Numbered from the stretch's first letter, positions 27,129-35,839 are shown. The stretch is 64,000 nt of DNA from Rhodothermus marinus (GCF_009936275.1 NZ_AP019797.1:3083890-3147889); one strand, 5' to 3'. Numbers and translations: made by a program. Notes: generated by a model from the letters alone, not told the origin.

Positions 27129-27492
27129 GATCCCTCTGCTCCGCGCCCGCCTCGAGGGCCGACGCTCGTAAAATTGGAAAGAAAGGCCCCGGATCGACTT
27201 ATGGACCTGCATCGGAAGCTTACCCCCTACCTTCGCGCAAGTTGCCGCACATTTCGAACTTTCTCGCCCCGCGACTTTCGCCTCCCCGAAAAGCGCGCGC
27301 TTTTGTACCTTAATAGCTCAAAGCGAACCTGTGAACAGACACGAAGCGACGGGCCTTTTAGCAAACGCCACTGCGACTGCGCCTTGTGGCTTACTACAAA
27401 CGTGCTTGTAGTTCGCTAAGAAGCGTAAACGAAGGGCCCTCAGCGGTCCCCGCGGAACACGCGCGCAATCTCAAACCGAACCGAAAAGAACC
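27129..27492. other. Intergenic region with one repeat copy
   Basis: A 364-base divergent gap with no credible gene. It must hold promoters for the NAD(P)-binding gene and the M28 peptidase. At 27365-27415 it carries a copy of the dispersed motif, including the 16-base block GTGGCTTACTACAAAC (27386-27401) shared exactly with 16921-16936. The rest shows nothing I can name. Confidence 0.5.
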
Positions 27493-29148
27493 ATGACGAC
27501 ACGCCTGTTTGTCGCCTGTTTGCTGCCTGTGCTTGTGTGGACGGGTTGCCGGCGGAAAGATTCCACCGAAGCGGCCCGCCGGGCCATCACGCCGGAATTG
27601 CTGGCCGAGCACATCCAGGTGCTGGCCTCCGATGAGTTTCTGGGCCGGGCACCTGCCTCACCGGGCGAAGAAAAGACGGTCAACTATCTGATCGAGCAAT
27701 TTCAGGCGCTGGGGCTCCGTCCGGGCAACGGCGACAGCTATACCCAGGAAGTGCCGCTGGCCGAGATCACGGCCGATCCGGCCTCGGCCCGACTGGAAGT
27801 GCAGGGACGCCGGGGCCGCCTGCGCTTCCGCTACGGCGACGAGGCCATGTTCTGGACCAAACGGCTGGTGCCGGAGGTGTCGGTGACCGGAAGCGAGGTG
27901 GTCTTCGTGGGCTACGGCATCGTGGCGCCCGAGTACGACTGGAACGACTATGCGGGCGTGGACGTGCGCGGCAAGACCGTGGTGATCCTGGTGAACGACC
28001 CCGGCTACGCGACGGGCGACTCGACGCTGTTCACCGGCCGGGCCATGACCTATTACGGCCGCTGGACCTACAAATTCGAGGAAGCCGCCCGCCAGGGTGC
28101 CGCAGCCGCACTCATCATCCACGAGACCGGTCCGGCCGGCTACCCGTGGGCCGTGGTACAGGGCTCCTGGTCCGGTCCTCAGTTCACGCTGGTGAACGAA
28201 CAGCAGAACATGGACCGGTGCGCCATCGAGGGCTGGCTGACCTATGAGTCGGCCCGTCGGCTGTTCGAGCTGGCCGGCCGGGATCTGGAGCAGCTCAAGG
28301 CGGCGGCCGCCCGGCCGGGCTTCCGGGCCGTGCCGCTGGGCCTGCGCCTGTCGGCCACGCTGCGCAATACGACCCGCGAGGTGCGCTCGCGCAACGTGCT
28401 GGCGCTCCTGCCGGGCCGGGAGCGTCCCGACGAGGTGGTGATCTACACGGCCCACTGGGACCATCTGGGCGTCGATCCATCGCTGCCCGGCGACAGCATC
28501 TACAACGGCGCGCTCGACAACGCCACGGGCACGGCCGGCCTGCTGGCGCTGGCGCGGGCCTTCACGGCGCTGCCCGAGCCGCCCGCCCGTTCCGTGCTGT
28601 TCCTGGCCGTCACCGCCGAAGAGCAGGGCCTGCTGGGCTCGGCCTACTATGCCACGCACCCGGTCTTCCCGCCCGAAAAGACCGTAGCCGTGCTGAACAT
28701 GGACGGCCTGAACGTGCTGGGTCCCATGCGCGACGTGACGGTCATCGGCTACGGCATGTCGGAGCTGGACGACTACGCGGCGGCCGCCGCCGAGGCTCAG
28801 GGACGTTACCTGCGGCCCGATCCCGAACCGGAAAAAGGCTACTATTACCGCTCGGACCACTTCAGCTTTGCCCGGGTAGGCATCCCGGCGCTGTACCTGG
28901 ACGCCGGCATTGACCACGTGGAGCACGGACCGGACTGGACGCTGGCCCGCCGCGCCGAGTACGTCGAGCGGCATTACCACAAGCCCTCCGACGAGTACGA
29001 TCCGGCCTGGGACCTGCGCGGTGCGGTGGACGACCTGCGGCTGCTGTTCGACATCGGCTACCGGCTGGCCAACAGCACCGACTTCCCGAACTGGCGCGAA
29101 GGCACACCCTTCCGCGCCCTGCGCGAGCAACAACGCGCCGGAAGCTGA
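27493..29148 (+). CDS. M28-family zinc aminopeptidase lipoprotein with PA domain
   Basis: An exported peptidase of 551 residues. The lipobox ends at Cys19 (VWTGC). A protease-associated (PA) insert occupies about 130-270. The M28 catalytic domain (about 295-545) shows the zinc ligands in order: AHWDHLG, ALDNATG, AEEQGLLGS with the catalytic Glu pair, NMDGLN and the C-terminal HYHKPSD. It probably releases amino acids in the periplasm or at the outer membrane; substrate preference is unknown. Confidence 0.92.
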   Translation: MTTRLFVACLLPVLVWTGCRRKDSTEAARRAITPELLAEHIQVLASDEFLGRAPASPGEEKTVNYLIEQFQALGLRPGNGDSYTQEVPLAEITADPASARLEVQGRRGRLRFRYGDEAMFWTKRLVPEVSVTGSEVVFVGYGIVAPEYDWNDYAGVDVRGKTVVILVNDPGYATGDSTLFTGRAMTYYGRWTYKFEEAARQGAAAALIIHETGPAGYPWAVVQGSWSGPQFTLVNEQQNMDRCAIEGWLTYESARRLFELAGRDLEQLKAAAARPGFRAVPLGLRLSATLRNTTREVRSRNVLALLPGRERPDEVVIYTAHWDHLGVDPSLPGDSIYNGALDNATGTAGLLALARAFTALPEPPARSVLFLAVTAEEQGLLGSAYYATHPVFPPEKTVAVLNMDGLNVLGPMRDVTVIGYGMSELDDYAAAAAEAQGRYLRPDPEPEKGYYYRSDHFSFARVGIPALYLDAGIDHVEHGPDWTLARRAEYVERHYHKPSDEYDPAWDLRGAVDDLRLLFDIGYRLANSTDFPNWREGTPFRALREQQRAGS

Positions 29149-29151
29149 TCC

Positions 29152-30351
29152 TCAATCGAAACGCGCCTGGACGCGTTCGGCGACCAGCGCGCCGATCCGA
29201 AACGACGAGGTGGCGGCCGGCGAGGGGGCGTTGACCACGTGTACCATGCGCGGCGACTCCAGCACGAGGAAGTCATCCACCAGCCGTCCTTCGGGATCGA
29301 CGGCCTGCGCCCGCACCCCGGACGGCGCCGGGAGGAAGTCTTCCGGCGTCACCTCGGGGATGAGCCGCCGGGCCTGGCGCAAATAGTATCGCTTGCTCAG
29401 CGACTGCAGCAACTCCTGCACGCCCTTGCGCCAGTGGCGACGGGCCAGTTGCCAGAAACCCCGGTAGCCGAGCATTTCGAATAGCTCGGACGGGCGCACG
29501 TCGGTCAGCCGGTAGCCCTCGCGGGCAAAGGCCAGCACGGCGCTGGGACCGCACTCGACGCGGCCGTCGATCATGCGCGTGAAGTGCACGCCCAGAAACG
29601 GATAGGCCGGATCGGGCACCGGATAAATCAGATTGCGGCACAGATGCCGCCGCTCGGGGCGGAGTTCGTAGTACTCGCCCCGGAACGGCAAAATGCGGAC
29701 GCCGGGCTCCAGGCCGTCCATGCGGGCAATCCGATCGGCGTAGAGTCCGGCGCAACCCACGGCCACGTCGGCCCGGAAAGCACCGGCCGGCGTTTCGAGC
29801 ACCACGCCCCGGCCGTCCGGCACGATGCGCGTGACGGGCGCCCCGAGCACCACACGGTGGCCGGCCGCCTCCAGCTTTGCGCGAAGCCGCTCGGCCACCG
29901 CCCGGTAGCTGACGATGCCCGCCTCTGGCACGTGGATGGCCGCTACGCCGTGCGCGTGCGGCTCCAGCTCCCGGAGCCGCTCGGGACCGATCAGCGTGCA
30001 CGCCACGCCGTTCTGCTGCCCGCGCTCGTAAAGCGTCTGCAGGCGCGGCCGCTCGGCCTCCTCGACGGCCACGATCACCTTGCCACAGAGTTCGCAGGGA
30101 ATGCCTTCCGCCTCACAGAATCGGATCAGTTCCCACTTTCCCTCCCGACAGCAGGTGGCCTTGAGCGATCCGGGACGATAGTACAGACCGGAATGGATCA
30201 CGCCGGAGTTGCGTCCCGTCTGGTGCGCCGCCACCCGGTTTTCTTTTTCCAGCACGGTGATCGTGGCCCCCGGCATGCGCTCCATGAGCCGGTAGGCCGT
30301 GGCCAGTCCGACGATGCCGCCGCCGATGATCGCAATGGCCGGCTGCTTCAT
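29152..30351 (-). CDS. lhgO: L-2-hydroxyglutarate oxidase
   Basis: A FAD-dependent oxidoreductase that oxidises L-2-hydroxyglutarate to 2-oxoglutarate and feeds electrons to the membrane quinone pool. The dinucleotide motif is IIGGGIVGLATAYRL at the N-terminus, followed by the HQTGRNSGVIHSGLYY signature of the LhgO branch, and VVNAPSPAATSS near the C-terminus. 399 residues is typical. The start overlaps the preceding YfiT gene's stop by 4 bases (ATGA). Confidence 0.9.
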   Translation of the reverse strand: MKQPAIAIIGGGIVGLATAYRLMERMPGATITVLEKENRVAAHQTGRNSGVIHSGLYYRPGSLKATCCREGKWELIRFCEAEGIPCELCGKVIVAVEEAERPRLQTLYERGQQNGVACTLIGPERLRELEPHAHGVAAIHVPEAGIVSYRAVAERLRAKLEAAGHRVVLGAPVTRIVPDGRGVVLETPAGAFRADVAVGCAGLYADRIARMDGLEPGVRILPFRGEYYELRPERRHLCRNLIYPVPDPAYPFLGVHFTRMIDGRVECGPSAVLAFAREGYRLTDVRPSELFEMLGYRGFWQLARRHWRKGVQELLQSLSKRYYLRQARRLIPEVTPEDFLPAPSGVRAQAVDPEGRLVDDFLVLESPRMVHVVNAPSPAATSSFRIGALVAERVQARFD

Positions 30352-30893
30352 GAGCCCGTCGGTTGCGATTCGGCCTGCACCCGGACCAGCGACAGGTGGG
30401 CCACATGGTGGCGGCCGTGCCAGGCGTAGAGCGCCAGTGCCTGATCCAGCGTCAGGGGCCCGTGTTCCGGATGGCGGAACGTCCGCTGGAAGTCCTCCGG
30501 CTTCAGACTTCGAAGCAGGGCCACCCAGCGGGCGTGCAACCCTTCCAGCAGGGCGATCGAGGCCGAGACCGGCGCCGAGCGGGCGTCGGGGAGTTCGGCC
30601 CAGCGCTGCTGGTCGTAGGTTTTGATCAGCGGCGCCTCTTCGGTCAGCGCCAGCCGGAAGCGCACGTAGCCGTTCAGGTGGCTATCGGCCAGGTGGTGCA
30701 CCACCTGGCGGGCCGTCCAGCCGCCCGGCCGGTAGGAGCGATCCAGCTGCTCTTCGGTGAGCTGCGCCACGGCCTGCCGCACCTGCACGGGGAGTTCGGC
30801 CAGCTGCGCGATCAGCCCTTCCCGCTGCTCCGTGGTCAGCGGCTTTTCAGGCCATTGAAACGGCCCGATCGGATAGCGTAGCGGATCAGCCAT
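30348..30893 (-). CDS. YfiT/BstA-type DinB-fold metal-binding protein
   Basis: A 181-residue four-helix-bundle protein of the DinB superfamily, YfiT branch, which includes bacillithiol transferases. The metal triad is conserved: His67 in VVHHLADSH, His159 and His163 in WHGRHH. The N-terminal RYPIGPFQWP matches YfiT proteins closely. It is coupled to lhgO by overlapping start and stop codons. The thiol cofactor it would use in this organism is unknown. Confidence 0.88.
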   Translation of the reverse strand: MADPLRYPIGPFQWPEKPLTTEQREGLIAQLAELPVQVRQAVAQLTEEQLDRSYRPGGWTARQVVHHLADSHLNGYVRFRLALTEEAPLIKTYDQQRWAELPDARSAPVSASIALLEGLHARWVALLRSLKPEDFQRTFRHPEHGPLTLDQALALYAWHGRHHVAHLSLVRVQAESQPTGS

Positions 30894-30953
30894 GACAGGT
30901 TTTTTCAGAAGTAGCAGCAGAGAGACTCGAATTCACATATTACTCCAAGTAAT

Positions 30954-31625
30954 TCAAGACTTTAAGGCTTTTAATCTTTGAATTTCTTCTTCAATCTTTC
31001 CAATAATATCAGGGTTGTAGATTTCTTTTCGACCATCTCTTTTTATTGAGAATATGATAAAAACTTTTCCTCCGTATTTCTTCTCAAAGTCAACATGAGT
31101 CCTACTAAGCCAATCTTTCCATTTATATAACTCAGGAGTCTGCTCATAAGTGATAGGCTTGATTTGCAATCCTATATACTTATCATTAACTTTAATATAA
31201 AAGTCCACATTATACAGTCTATCCCACTCGTCAGGAGCTGGTTCAATTTTGACACTCAATCTATGCTGCAATTCTTCATAAACAGTGCGTTTTTCTGTAA
31301 TATACCCGTCATAAGTGCGATTAATTACAAGATTATAAATATATTGAACACAGTCATATTCAGTTACATCTTCGACTTCGGCGTGAATAACTTCAGTAAT
31401 TTTTACGAAAAGGATTTTACCGAGACTTTCTACATATTCTTCTGGAGACAAATTTATTCCTTTTTCTTCCAGAAATCTTTTTAGTTTGTCATAATAATAA
31501 CCTTCCCAATCTTCAATAGATTTCGGATCACATTCACGAATCCATTGAGATACAGGGCCAACCCTATCCTTTTTGTTTAGACCCCATCTATTAGTTGCTA
31601 CGTTTAATATCCATTCCTTAGCCAT
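30954..31625 (-). CDS. Type II restriction endonuclease, MjaI-like
   Basis: A 223-residue protein that resembles the MjaI restriction endonuclease family (CTAG specificity in MjaI). The N-terminus (KEWILNVATNRWGLNKKD, RVGPVSQWIREC) is the most family-like part. A possible PD-(D/E)XK core is NVDFYIKVNDKYIGLQIKPIT, with D at about 141 and the QIK segment at about 154. Base composition is strikingly AT-rich compared with the neighbours. It follows its methyltransferase by 3 bases, and both point to recent acquisition. The family call is from memory and unverified. Confidence 0.72.
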   Translation of the reverse strand: MAKEWILNVATNRWGLNKKDRVGPVSQWIRECDPKSIEDWEGYYYDKLKRFLEEKGINLSPEEYVESLGKILFVKITEVIHAEVEDVTEYDCVQYIYNLVINRTYDGYITEKRTVYEELQHRLSVKIEPAPDEWDRLYNVDFYIKVNDKYIGLQIKPITYEQTPELYKWKDWLSRTHVDFEKKYGGKVFIIFSIKRDGRKEIYNPDIIGKIEEEIQRLKALKS

Positions 31626-31628
31626 TTT

Positions 31629-32861
31629 TCACTCTCTTTCTAACTTAATAAATTTATCTTTATACTTGTAATTTTTTATTCTATCAGCTATAGCCATTTT
31701 GTTTTTTATCAAAAAGGCATTTATAAAAATTTTATTTTTAAGATAGACGTAAGCCTCAACCGTATTTCCATTTAAAGCTTTGCCATTATCAAATCTAAGA
31801 AAAATTTCTTTCCCCAAGACTCGTTCTCTTAAATATTTCAAAACTTCATCTTTCTTTACAATTTTTGTACCCAAGAATTTAACATTTAATCCTGTATCTA
31901 CTTGAATTGTTTGTTCATCAATTATACCTGTTACTTTATAAAGCCTATCATTTTTAAAATTAAACTTCTTAGGATCTATTTGAGGTTTAGCATCCTTGAT
32001 TCTCGGAAAATAATTTACTTTCTCAAATTTTTCTTCTATTTCACGTTTAACAATTTGAACATTATCAAATTGCAAAGAACTTTTGCCTAAGCCAATTTTT
32101 TCTTTCATTATACTTATAAACTTGTCGTTTATCTCGTAACCCACAGCATTCCGGCCTAAATTTAGTGCCACCTTAACGGTTGTTCCGCTTCCCAGGAACG
32201 GATCAAGTACAGTGTCATCAACAAAAGAAAACATTTTTATAAGTCGCTTGGGCAATTCATCAGGAAACATTGCTTCGTGTTCTATTTGCCTTGCCCCTCC
32301 AAAATACCAATGTCCCAAGAAATACTCTTTCCACTCTTCTTTACTAAGTTTGGATTTTTCTTTTAAAGTTTGCGCCATCTTATCACTTTTACCAGGCTTT
32401 TTAAATATGAGTATAAATTCATAATCTATTTCAATCATTCCATTTGGAGGATAGGGGTAAGATCCCATCACATTGGCTCCTCCAGTAGTATTCATTGTTG
32501 TCTTCTTTTGCCATATAATTGCACCCATATAATCAAAACCTATCTCTTCACATTGAGCTATAAATTCAGCATGTAACGGTATAATTTTATACCTTCCATA
32601 AATTATAGAACGAGCAAACTGATCTCCGATATTTACACACAATCTTCTTCCTGGTTTAAGAACTCTATAACACTCCTTCCAAACTCGATAAAGATCCTTC
32701 AGATACTCATGGAGGCTTTGCCCGTATCCTATCTGACCAGGGACTCCATAATCCTTAATATGCCAATACGGGGGAGATGTGACAATTAAGTCGATGCTTT
32801 TGTCTTCGACTTCAATCATCTTTCTACTATCGCCGACTATTATTTTAGCCCAGTTTCTCAT
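31629..32861 (-). CDS. Site-specific DNA methyltransferase with C-terminal nuclease-like (SNase-type) domain
   Basis: A 410-residue beta-class DNA methyltransferase, partner of the adjacent endonuclease. The catalytic motif is SPPYW (29-33), usual for N4-cytosine or N6-adenine enzymes, and the SAM motif is DPFLGSGTT (220-228). Residues ~305-400 are extra: VTGIIDEQTIQVDTG, LRERVLGKEIFLRF and AYVYLKNKIFINAFLIKNKMA follow the layout of a staphylococcal-nuclease (OB-fold) domain. The catalytic Arg expected before AYVYL is not seen (NTVEAYVYL), so that domain may only bind DNA. AT-rich throughout. Confidence 0.85.
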   Translation of the reverse strand: MRNWAKIIVGDSRKMIEVEDKSIDLIVTSPPYWHIKDYGVPGQIGYGQSLHEYLKDLYRVWKECYRVLKPGRRLCVNIGDQFARSIIYGRYKIIPLHAEFIAQCEEIGFDYMGAIIWQKKTTMNTTGGANVMGSYPYPPNGMIEIDYEFILIFKKPGKSDKMAQTLKEKSKLSKEEWKEYFLGHWYFGGARQIEHEAMFPDELPKRLIKMFSFVDDTVLDPFLGSGTTVKVALNLGRNAVGYEINDKFISIMKEKIGLGKSSLQFDNVQIVKREIEEKFEKVNYFPRIKDAKPQIDPKKFNFKNDRLYKVTGIIDEQTIQVDTGLNVKFLGTKIVKKDEVLKYLRERVLGKEIFLRFDNGKALNGNTVEAYVYLKNKIFINAFLIKNKMAIADRIKNYKYKDKFIKLERE

Positions 32862-32928
32862 TTCTCATCTTTTGTTTAACTTAGCCTTACTGACTCATAA
32901 TAGTTTTTTTTCTCCTTGCAATCAAGCG

Positions 32929-33504
32929 ATGCCGTCGCGCAAGACGCACCATACGGCCGTCGTCGTCATACCGCCCGAGGCGCTCTGGCCGCCCATTCAG
33001 GCCATTCGCGAGCGCCACGACCGCCAGGTGCGGCGCTGGATGCCCCACATCAACCTGCTCTACCCGTTTCGCCCGACGGAAGCCTGGCCGGAGCTGCTGG
33101 AGCCCATGGCCGAACGCGTCCGCCCGCTGCTGCCCTTCACCGTACGCCTGGCCGAGATCCGCTACTTCCGGCACCCGAGCGGCCGCTGCACGCTGTGGCT
33201 GGCACCCGAACCCGCCGAGGCGCTCGACGCGCTCCAGCAGGCGCTGCTGGCCGTGGCGCCCGAGTGCGACGACGTGCGGCGCCATCGGGGCGGCTTCACG
33301 CCGCACCTGAGCATCGGCCAGGCGCCCGACGCCGCCACCTGCGTGGCGCTGCAACGCGCGCTGCAGCAGCAGTGGGATCCGCTGACGTTCCCGGTCACCC
33401 ACGTCAGCCTGATCTGGCGCCATGCGCCGCCGGACGACGTGTTTCGGGTGGGCTGGGAGGTAGGCCTGGAAGGCGTCCGGCCCGTCAACCCGCCCGCGAC
33501 GTAG
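32929..33504 (+). CDS. 2H phosphoesterase (LigT/2'-5' RNA ligase superfamily)
   Basis: A 191-residue protein with the two histidine motifs of 2H phosphoesterases: HINLLYPF (His40) and HLSIGQ (His126), about 85 residues apart. Members cleave 2',3'-cyclic phosphates or join RNA ends. The ATG at 32929 sits at the abrupt switch from AT-rich island DNA to normal high-GC DNA; the upstream in-frame extension lies in the island and is not credible. Substrate unknown. Confidence 0.85.
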   Translation: MPSRKTHHTAVVVIPPEALWPPIQAIRERHDRQVRRWMPHINLLYPFRPTEAWPELLEPMAERVRPLLPFTVRLAEIRYFRHPSGRCTLWLAPEPAEALDALQQALLAVAPECDDVRRHRGGFTPHLSIGQAPDAATCVALQRALQQQWDPLTFPVTHVSLIWRHAPPDDVFRVGWEVGLEGVRPVNPPAT

Positions 33505-33997
33505 CGGCGCGCGGTGGCACCGGGCGCGTCCGGCGAGCCGGCGTCGGACGGTTCTCCGGAGCGGGATCAGGCGTTTCGGCAAGGCGGGGCGTTTCGAGCA
33601 GCCGTCCCCGCTCGTCAATGCGCACCCACTGGTTCGGAAGCCGGTAGAGGTAACGTCCGATGCCCCACTGGACGGCCGCCCGGCGCATGGCCGACGAAAG
33701 CCCGCCTTTAACCGGCTCGATGTCCGTGTTCTCGGCACCGTCCCACTTCGTGATCCACTCGTCGCCCACCCGGATCGAAATCCCACAGAGCACGCCGCCG
33801 CCCGGTCCGGGCCGGAATTCGTTGCGCCAGTTCTCCGGGCCGCACACTTCGTCGAGCCGGTCCATGATGGCCCGGTTCGTCACATAGGGGGCCACCAGTG
33901 CCTTGCCTGCCTGCTTCGAAATGGCGATCGGCTTCCATTCGATGTCCTCCGGCGCAAAGGGCGCCTGCAGACGCTTCAGATCGATACGGTTGTTCAT
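33485..33997 (-). CDS. Rad52/DdrA-like single-strand annealing protein
   Basis: A 170-residue protein resembling the Rad52/Rad22 annealing fold and DdrA of Deinococcus. Diagnostic parts are LQAPFAPEDIEWKP near the N-terminus, AIMDRLDEVCGPENW and the SAMRRAAVQWGIGRYLYRLPNQWV block (about 105-128). The C-terminal 35 residues are Pro/Arg-rich and probably disordered. Such proteins coat and anneal ssDNA during repair. The Met at 33997 gives the family-like start. The 3' end overlaps the convergent 2H gene by 20 bases. Confidence 0.8.
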   Translation of the reverse strand: MNNRIDLKRLQAPFAPEDIEWKPIAISKQAGKALVAPYVTNRAIMDRLDEVCGPENWRNEFRPGPGGGVLCGISIRVGDEWITKWDGAENTDIEPVKGGLSSAMRRAAVQWGIGRYLYRLPNQWVRIDERGRLLETPRLAETPDPAPENRPTPARRTRPVPPRAATSRAG

Positions 33998-34138
33998 TAT
34001 CGCTGTGCATTGTTTCCGATTGCTCCGGCAATTTCCCTCGTCGTGGTGACATCTGTCTGTCACCGGATCCAGACGCGCTGCACCGGCCCGCACGCCATGC
34101 AAAGCGGGCCATTGATTTTTTCAATCGAATCCTGAAAT

Positions 34139-34210
34139 CGCTTTCTAAAAATTAACTTCGTAAAAATCTTAACCTCAGTTATTGACAAGAAAAAATTATT
34201 TTGCTAAATA
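34139..34210 (+). promoter_or_regulatory. Promoter and upstream element of the first ammonium transporter gene
   Basis: A sigma-70-like promoter: TTGACA at 34182-34187 and TAAATA at 34205-34210, spacer 17. A 20-base AT-rich block (CGCTTTCTAAAAATTAACTT) lies at 34139-34158. The same three parts occur with identical spacing before the second transporter gene. A GGTGACA/TGTCACC palindrome lies at 34045-34064 further upstream. Confidence 0.75.
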
Positions 34211-34258
34211 TTTTGCGGATCCAGTCGAAACACCCTTAAAAAAGTAAGGAGACAGAGC

Positions 34259-35644
34259 ATGAGGACCACTCGACGCTACGCGCACGGGCTTCTGCTGACC
34301 GCTCTGGGGCTTTTGCTGGCCTCGCCGGTGCTGGCGGCCGATCCCTCGGGGAAGGCGACGCTGGAAGCCGACCCGACCGCTCCGGCGAATTTCGTCTGGG
34401 TGCTGGTAGCCGCCTTCCTGGTCTTCTTCATGCAGCCGGGCTTTGCCCTGCTGGAGGCCGGCCTGACCCGGGCCAAAAACACGGTAAACATCCTCACGAA
34501 GAACGTGCTGGACTTCTGCATGGCGGCGCTGGCCTTCTGGGCCTTCGGCTATGCGCTGATGTTCGGCGGTTCGGGCATGGCGCCGGGACTGGAGCAGGGC
34601 AACCCGTTCATCGGCTACTCGGGCTTTTTCCTGACCGGTGAAGCCTACGACGTCAGCACGATCCTGTACTGGCTGTTCCAGATGGTCTTTGCCGCCACGG
34701 CTGCCACCATCGTCTCCGGGGCCATGGCCGAGCGGACGAAGGTGACGGCCTACCTGGCCTATTCTTTCCTGGTCAGCGCCCTCATTTATCCGATCTACGG
34801 ACACTGGGTCTGGGGCAGCGGCTGGCTTGGCGAGATGGGCGCGGTGGACTTCGCCGGTTCGGGCGTGGTGCATGCCGTCGGCGGCATCCTTGCCCTGATC
34901 GGCGCCAAAAAACTGGGGCCGCGCATCGGCAAGTACGATGAGCAGGGACGTCCCCGCCCCATTCCGGGGCACAACCTGGCGCTGGCCACGCTGGGCGTCT
35001 TCATTCTTTTCTTCGGCTGGTTCGGCTTCAATGCAGGAAGCACGGTGGCGGCTACCGAACTGCGCATCTCGGTGATCGCCACCAACACAGCGCTGGCGGC
35101 TGTGGCCGGGGGTGTGGCGGCCATGTACCTGACCATGATCCGCACCGGCCACGTCGATCTGCTGGCCACGTGCAACGGCATCCTGGCCGGTCTGGTGGCC
35201 ATCACGGCCCCCTGCGCCTTCGTGGCCCCCTGGGCGGCCGTGGTCATCGGCGCGCTCGGTGGTGTGGTCATGCTCTGGGCCGTGCACTTCGTCGAGCACA
35301 AGCTGAAAATCGACGACCCCGTGGGCGCCTTCGCCGTGCACGGAGCGGCCGGTCTGTTCGGGGTGCTGGCCGTGGGCATCTTTGCCGACGGCACCTACGG
35401 CGTCAGCGGCCTGATCGTGGGCGACACGCACCAGCTACTGGTCCAGCTCATCAGCATCGTGGCGCTGGTCCTGTGGACGAGCCTCACCGGATGGCTGCTC
35501 TTCACGCTGCTGGACAAGACGATGGGCCTGCGCGTCAGCCGCGAGCACGAACTGGCCGGGCTCGACGTGACCGAGCACGGCGTCTCGGCCTACGTCTTCG
35601 AAAACGGTCTGGCCGAAAAGCCGGGCAAAATGGTCGGGGCCTGA
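34259..35644 (+). CDS. amt: Ammonium transporter (first copy)
   Basis: A 461-residue Amt/MEP-family channel that takes up ammonium. A signal peptide (about 1-26, ending VLA-A) precedes 11 membrane helices, as in many Amt proteins. The twin histidines of the pore appear in VVHAVGG and AVHGAAG. A strong ribosome site (AAGTAAGGAG) precedes the ATG. The C-terminal tail (GLDVTEHGVSAYVFENG) carries the conserved helix that binds PII in AmtB. It is the first gene of a nitrogen cluster with a small peptide, a second Amt and PII. Confidence 0.95.
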   Translation: MRTTRRYAHGLLLTALGLLLASPVLAADPSGKATLEADPTAPANFVWVLVAAFLVFFMQPGFALLEAGLTRAKNTVNILTKNVLDFCMAALAFWAFGYALMFGGSGMAPGLEQGNPFIGYSGFFLTGEAYDVSTILYWLFQMVFAATAATIVSGAMAERTKVTAYLAYSFLVSALIYPIYGHWVWGSGWLGEMGAVDFAGSGVVHAVGGILALIGAKKLGPRIGKYDEQGRPRPIPGHNLALATLGVFILFFGWFGFNAGSTVAATELRISVIATNTALAAVAGGVAAMYLTMIRTGHVDLLATCNGILAGLVAITAPCAFVAPWAAVVIGALGGVVMLWAVHFVEHKLKIDDPVGAFAVHGAAGLFGVLAVGIFADGTYGVSGLIVGDTHQLLVQLISIVALVLWTSLTGWLLFTLLDKTMGLRVSREHELAGLDVTEHGVSAYVFENGLAEKPGKMVGA

Positions 35645-35708
35645 TCATCCAGAAATCCGCAATAGATCGAACGCCAACCCGTAACCAACCCAAACAGGAG
35701 GTAGCATC

Positions 35709-35795
35709 ATGGACGTTGTGCTTGGCGCGCTATCCTTCGTGGTCATGGCCGGCATGTGGATCGTCGGTCCTCAGATCTTTCTGAAAAAGAAATAA
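35709..35795 (+). CDS. 28-residue single-span membrane peptide in the ammonium cluster
   Basis: A short ORF with an excellent ribosome site (CAGGAGGTAGCATC before ATG). It encodes a hydrophobic helix (LGALSFVVMAGMWIVG, residues about 5-20) with a Lys-rich C-terminus (FLKKK), so it should insert with the C-terminus in the cytoplasm. It lies 64 bases after the first amt gene and 45 bases before a terminator, so it belongs to the amt transcript. I recognise no family. A role as an Amt accessory subunit is inferred from position only. Confidence 0.65.
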   Translation: MDVVLGALSFVVMAGMWIVGPQIFLKKK

Positions 35796-35839
35796 CGACG
35801 GCCTGGCCGGACACCCTCCGGCACGCCCACACCGATCAC

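Noticed and set aside
32779-32928. 50-codon N-terminal extension of the 2H phosphoesterase
   Set aside because: It lies in the AT-rich island and opposite the methyltransferase start. The ATG at 32929 matches the domain start and the composition change.
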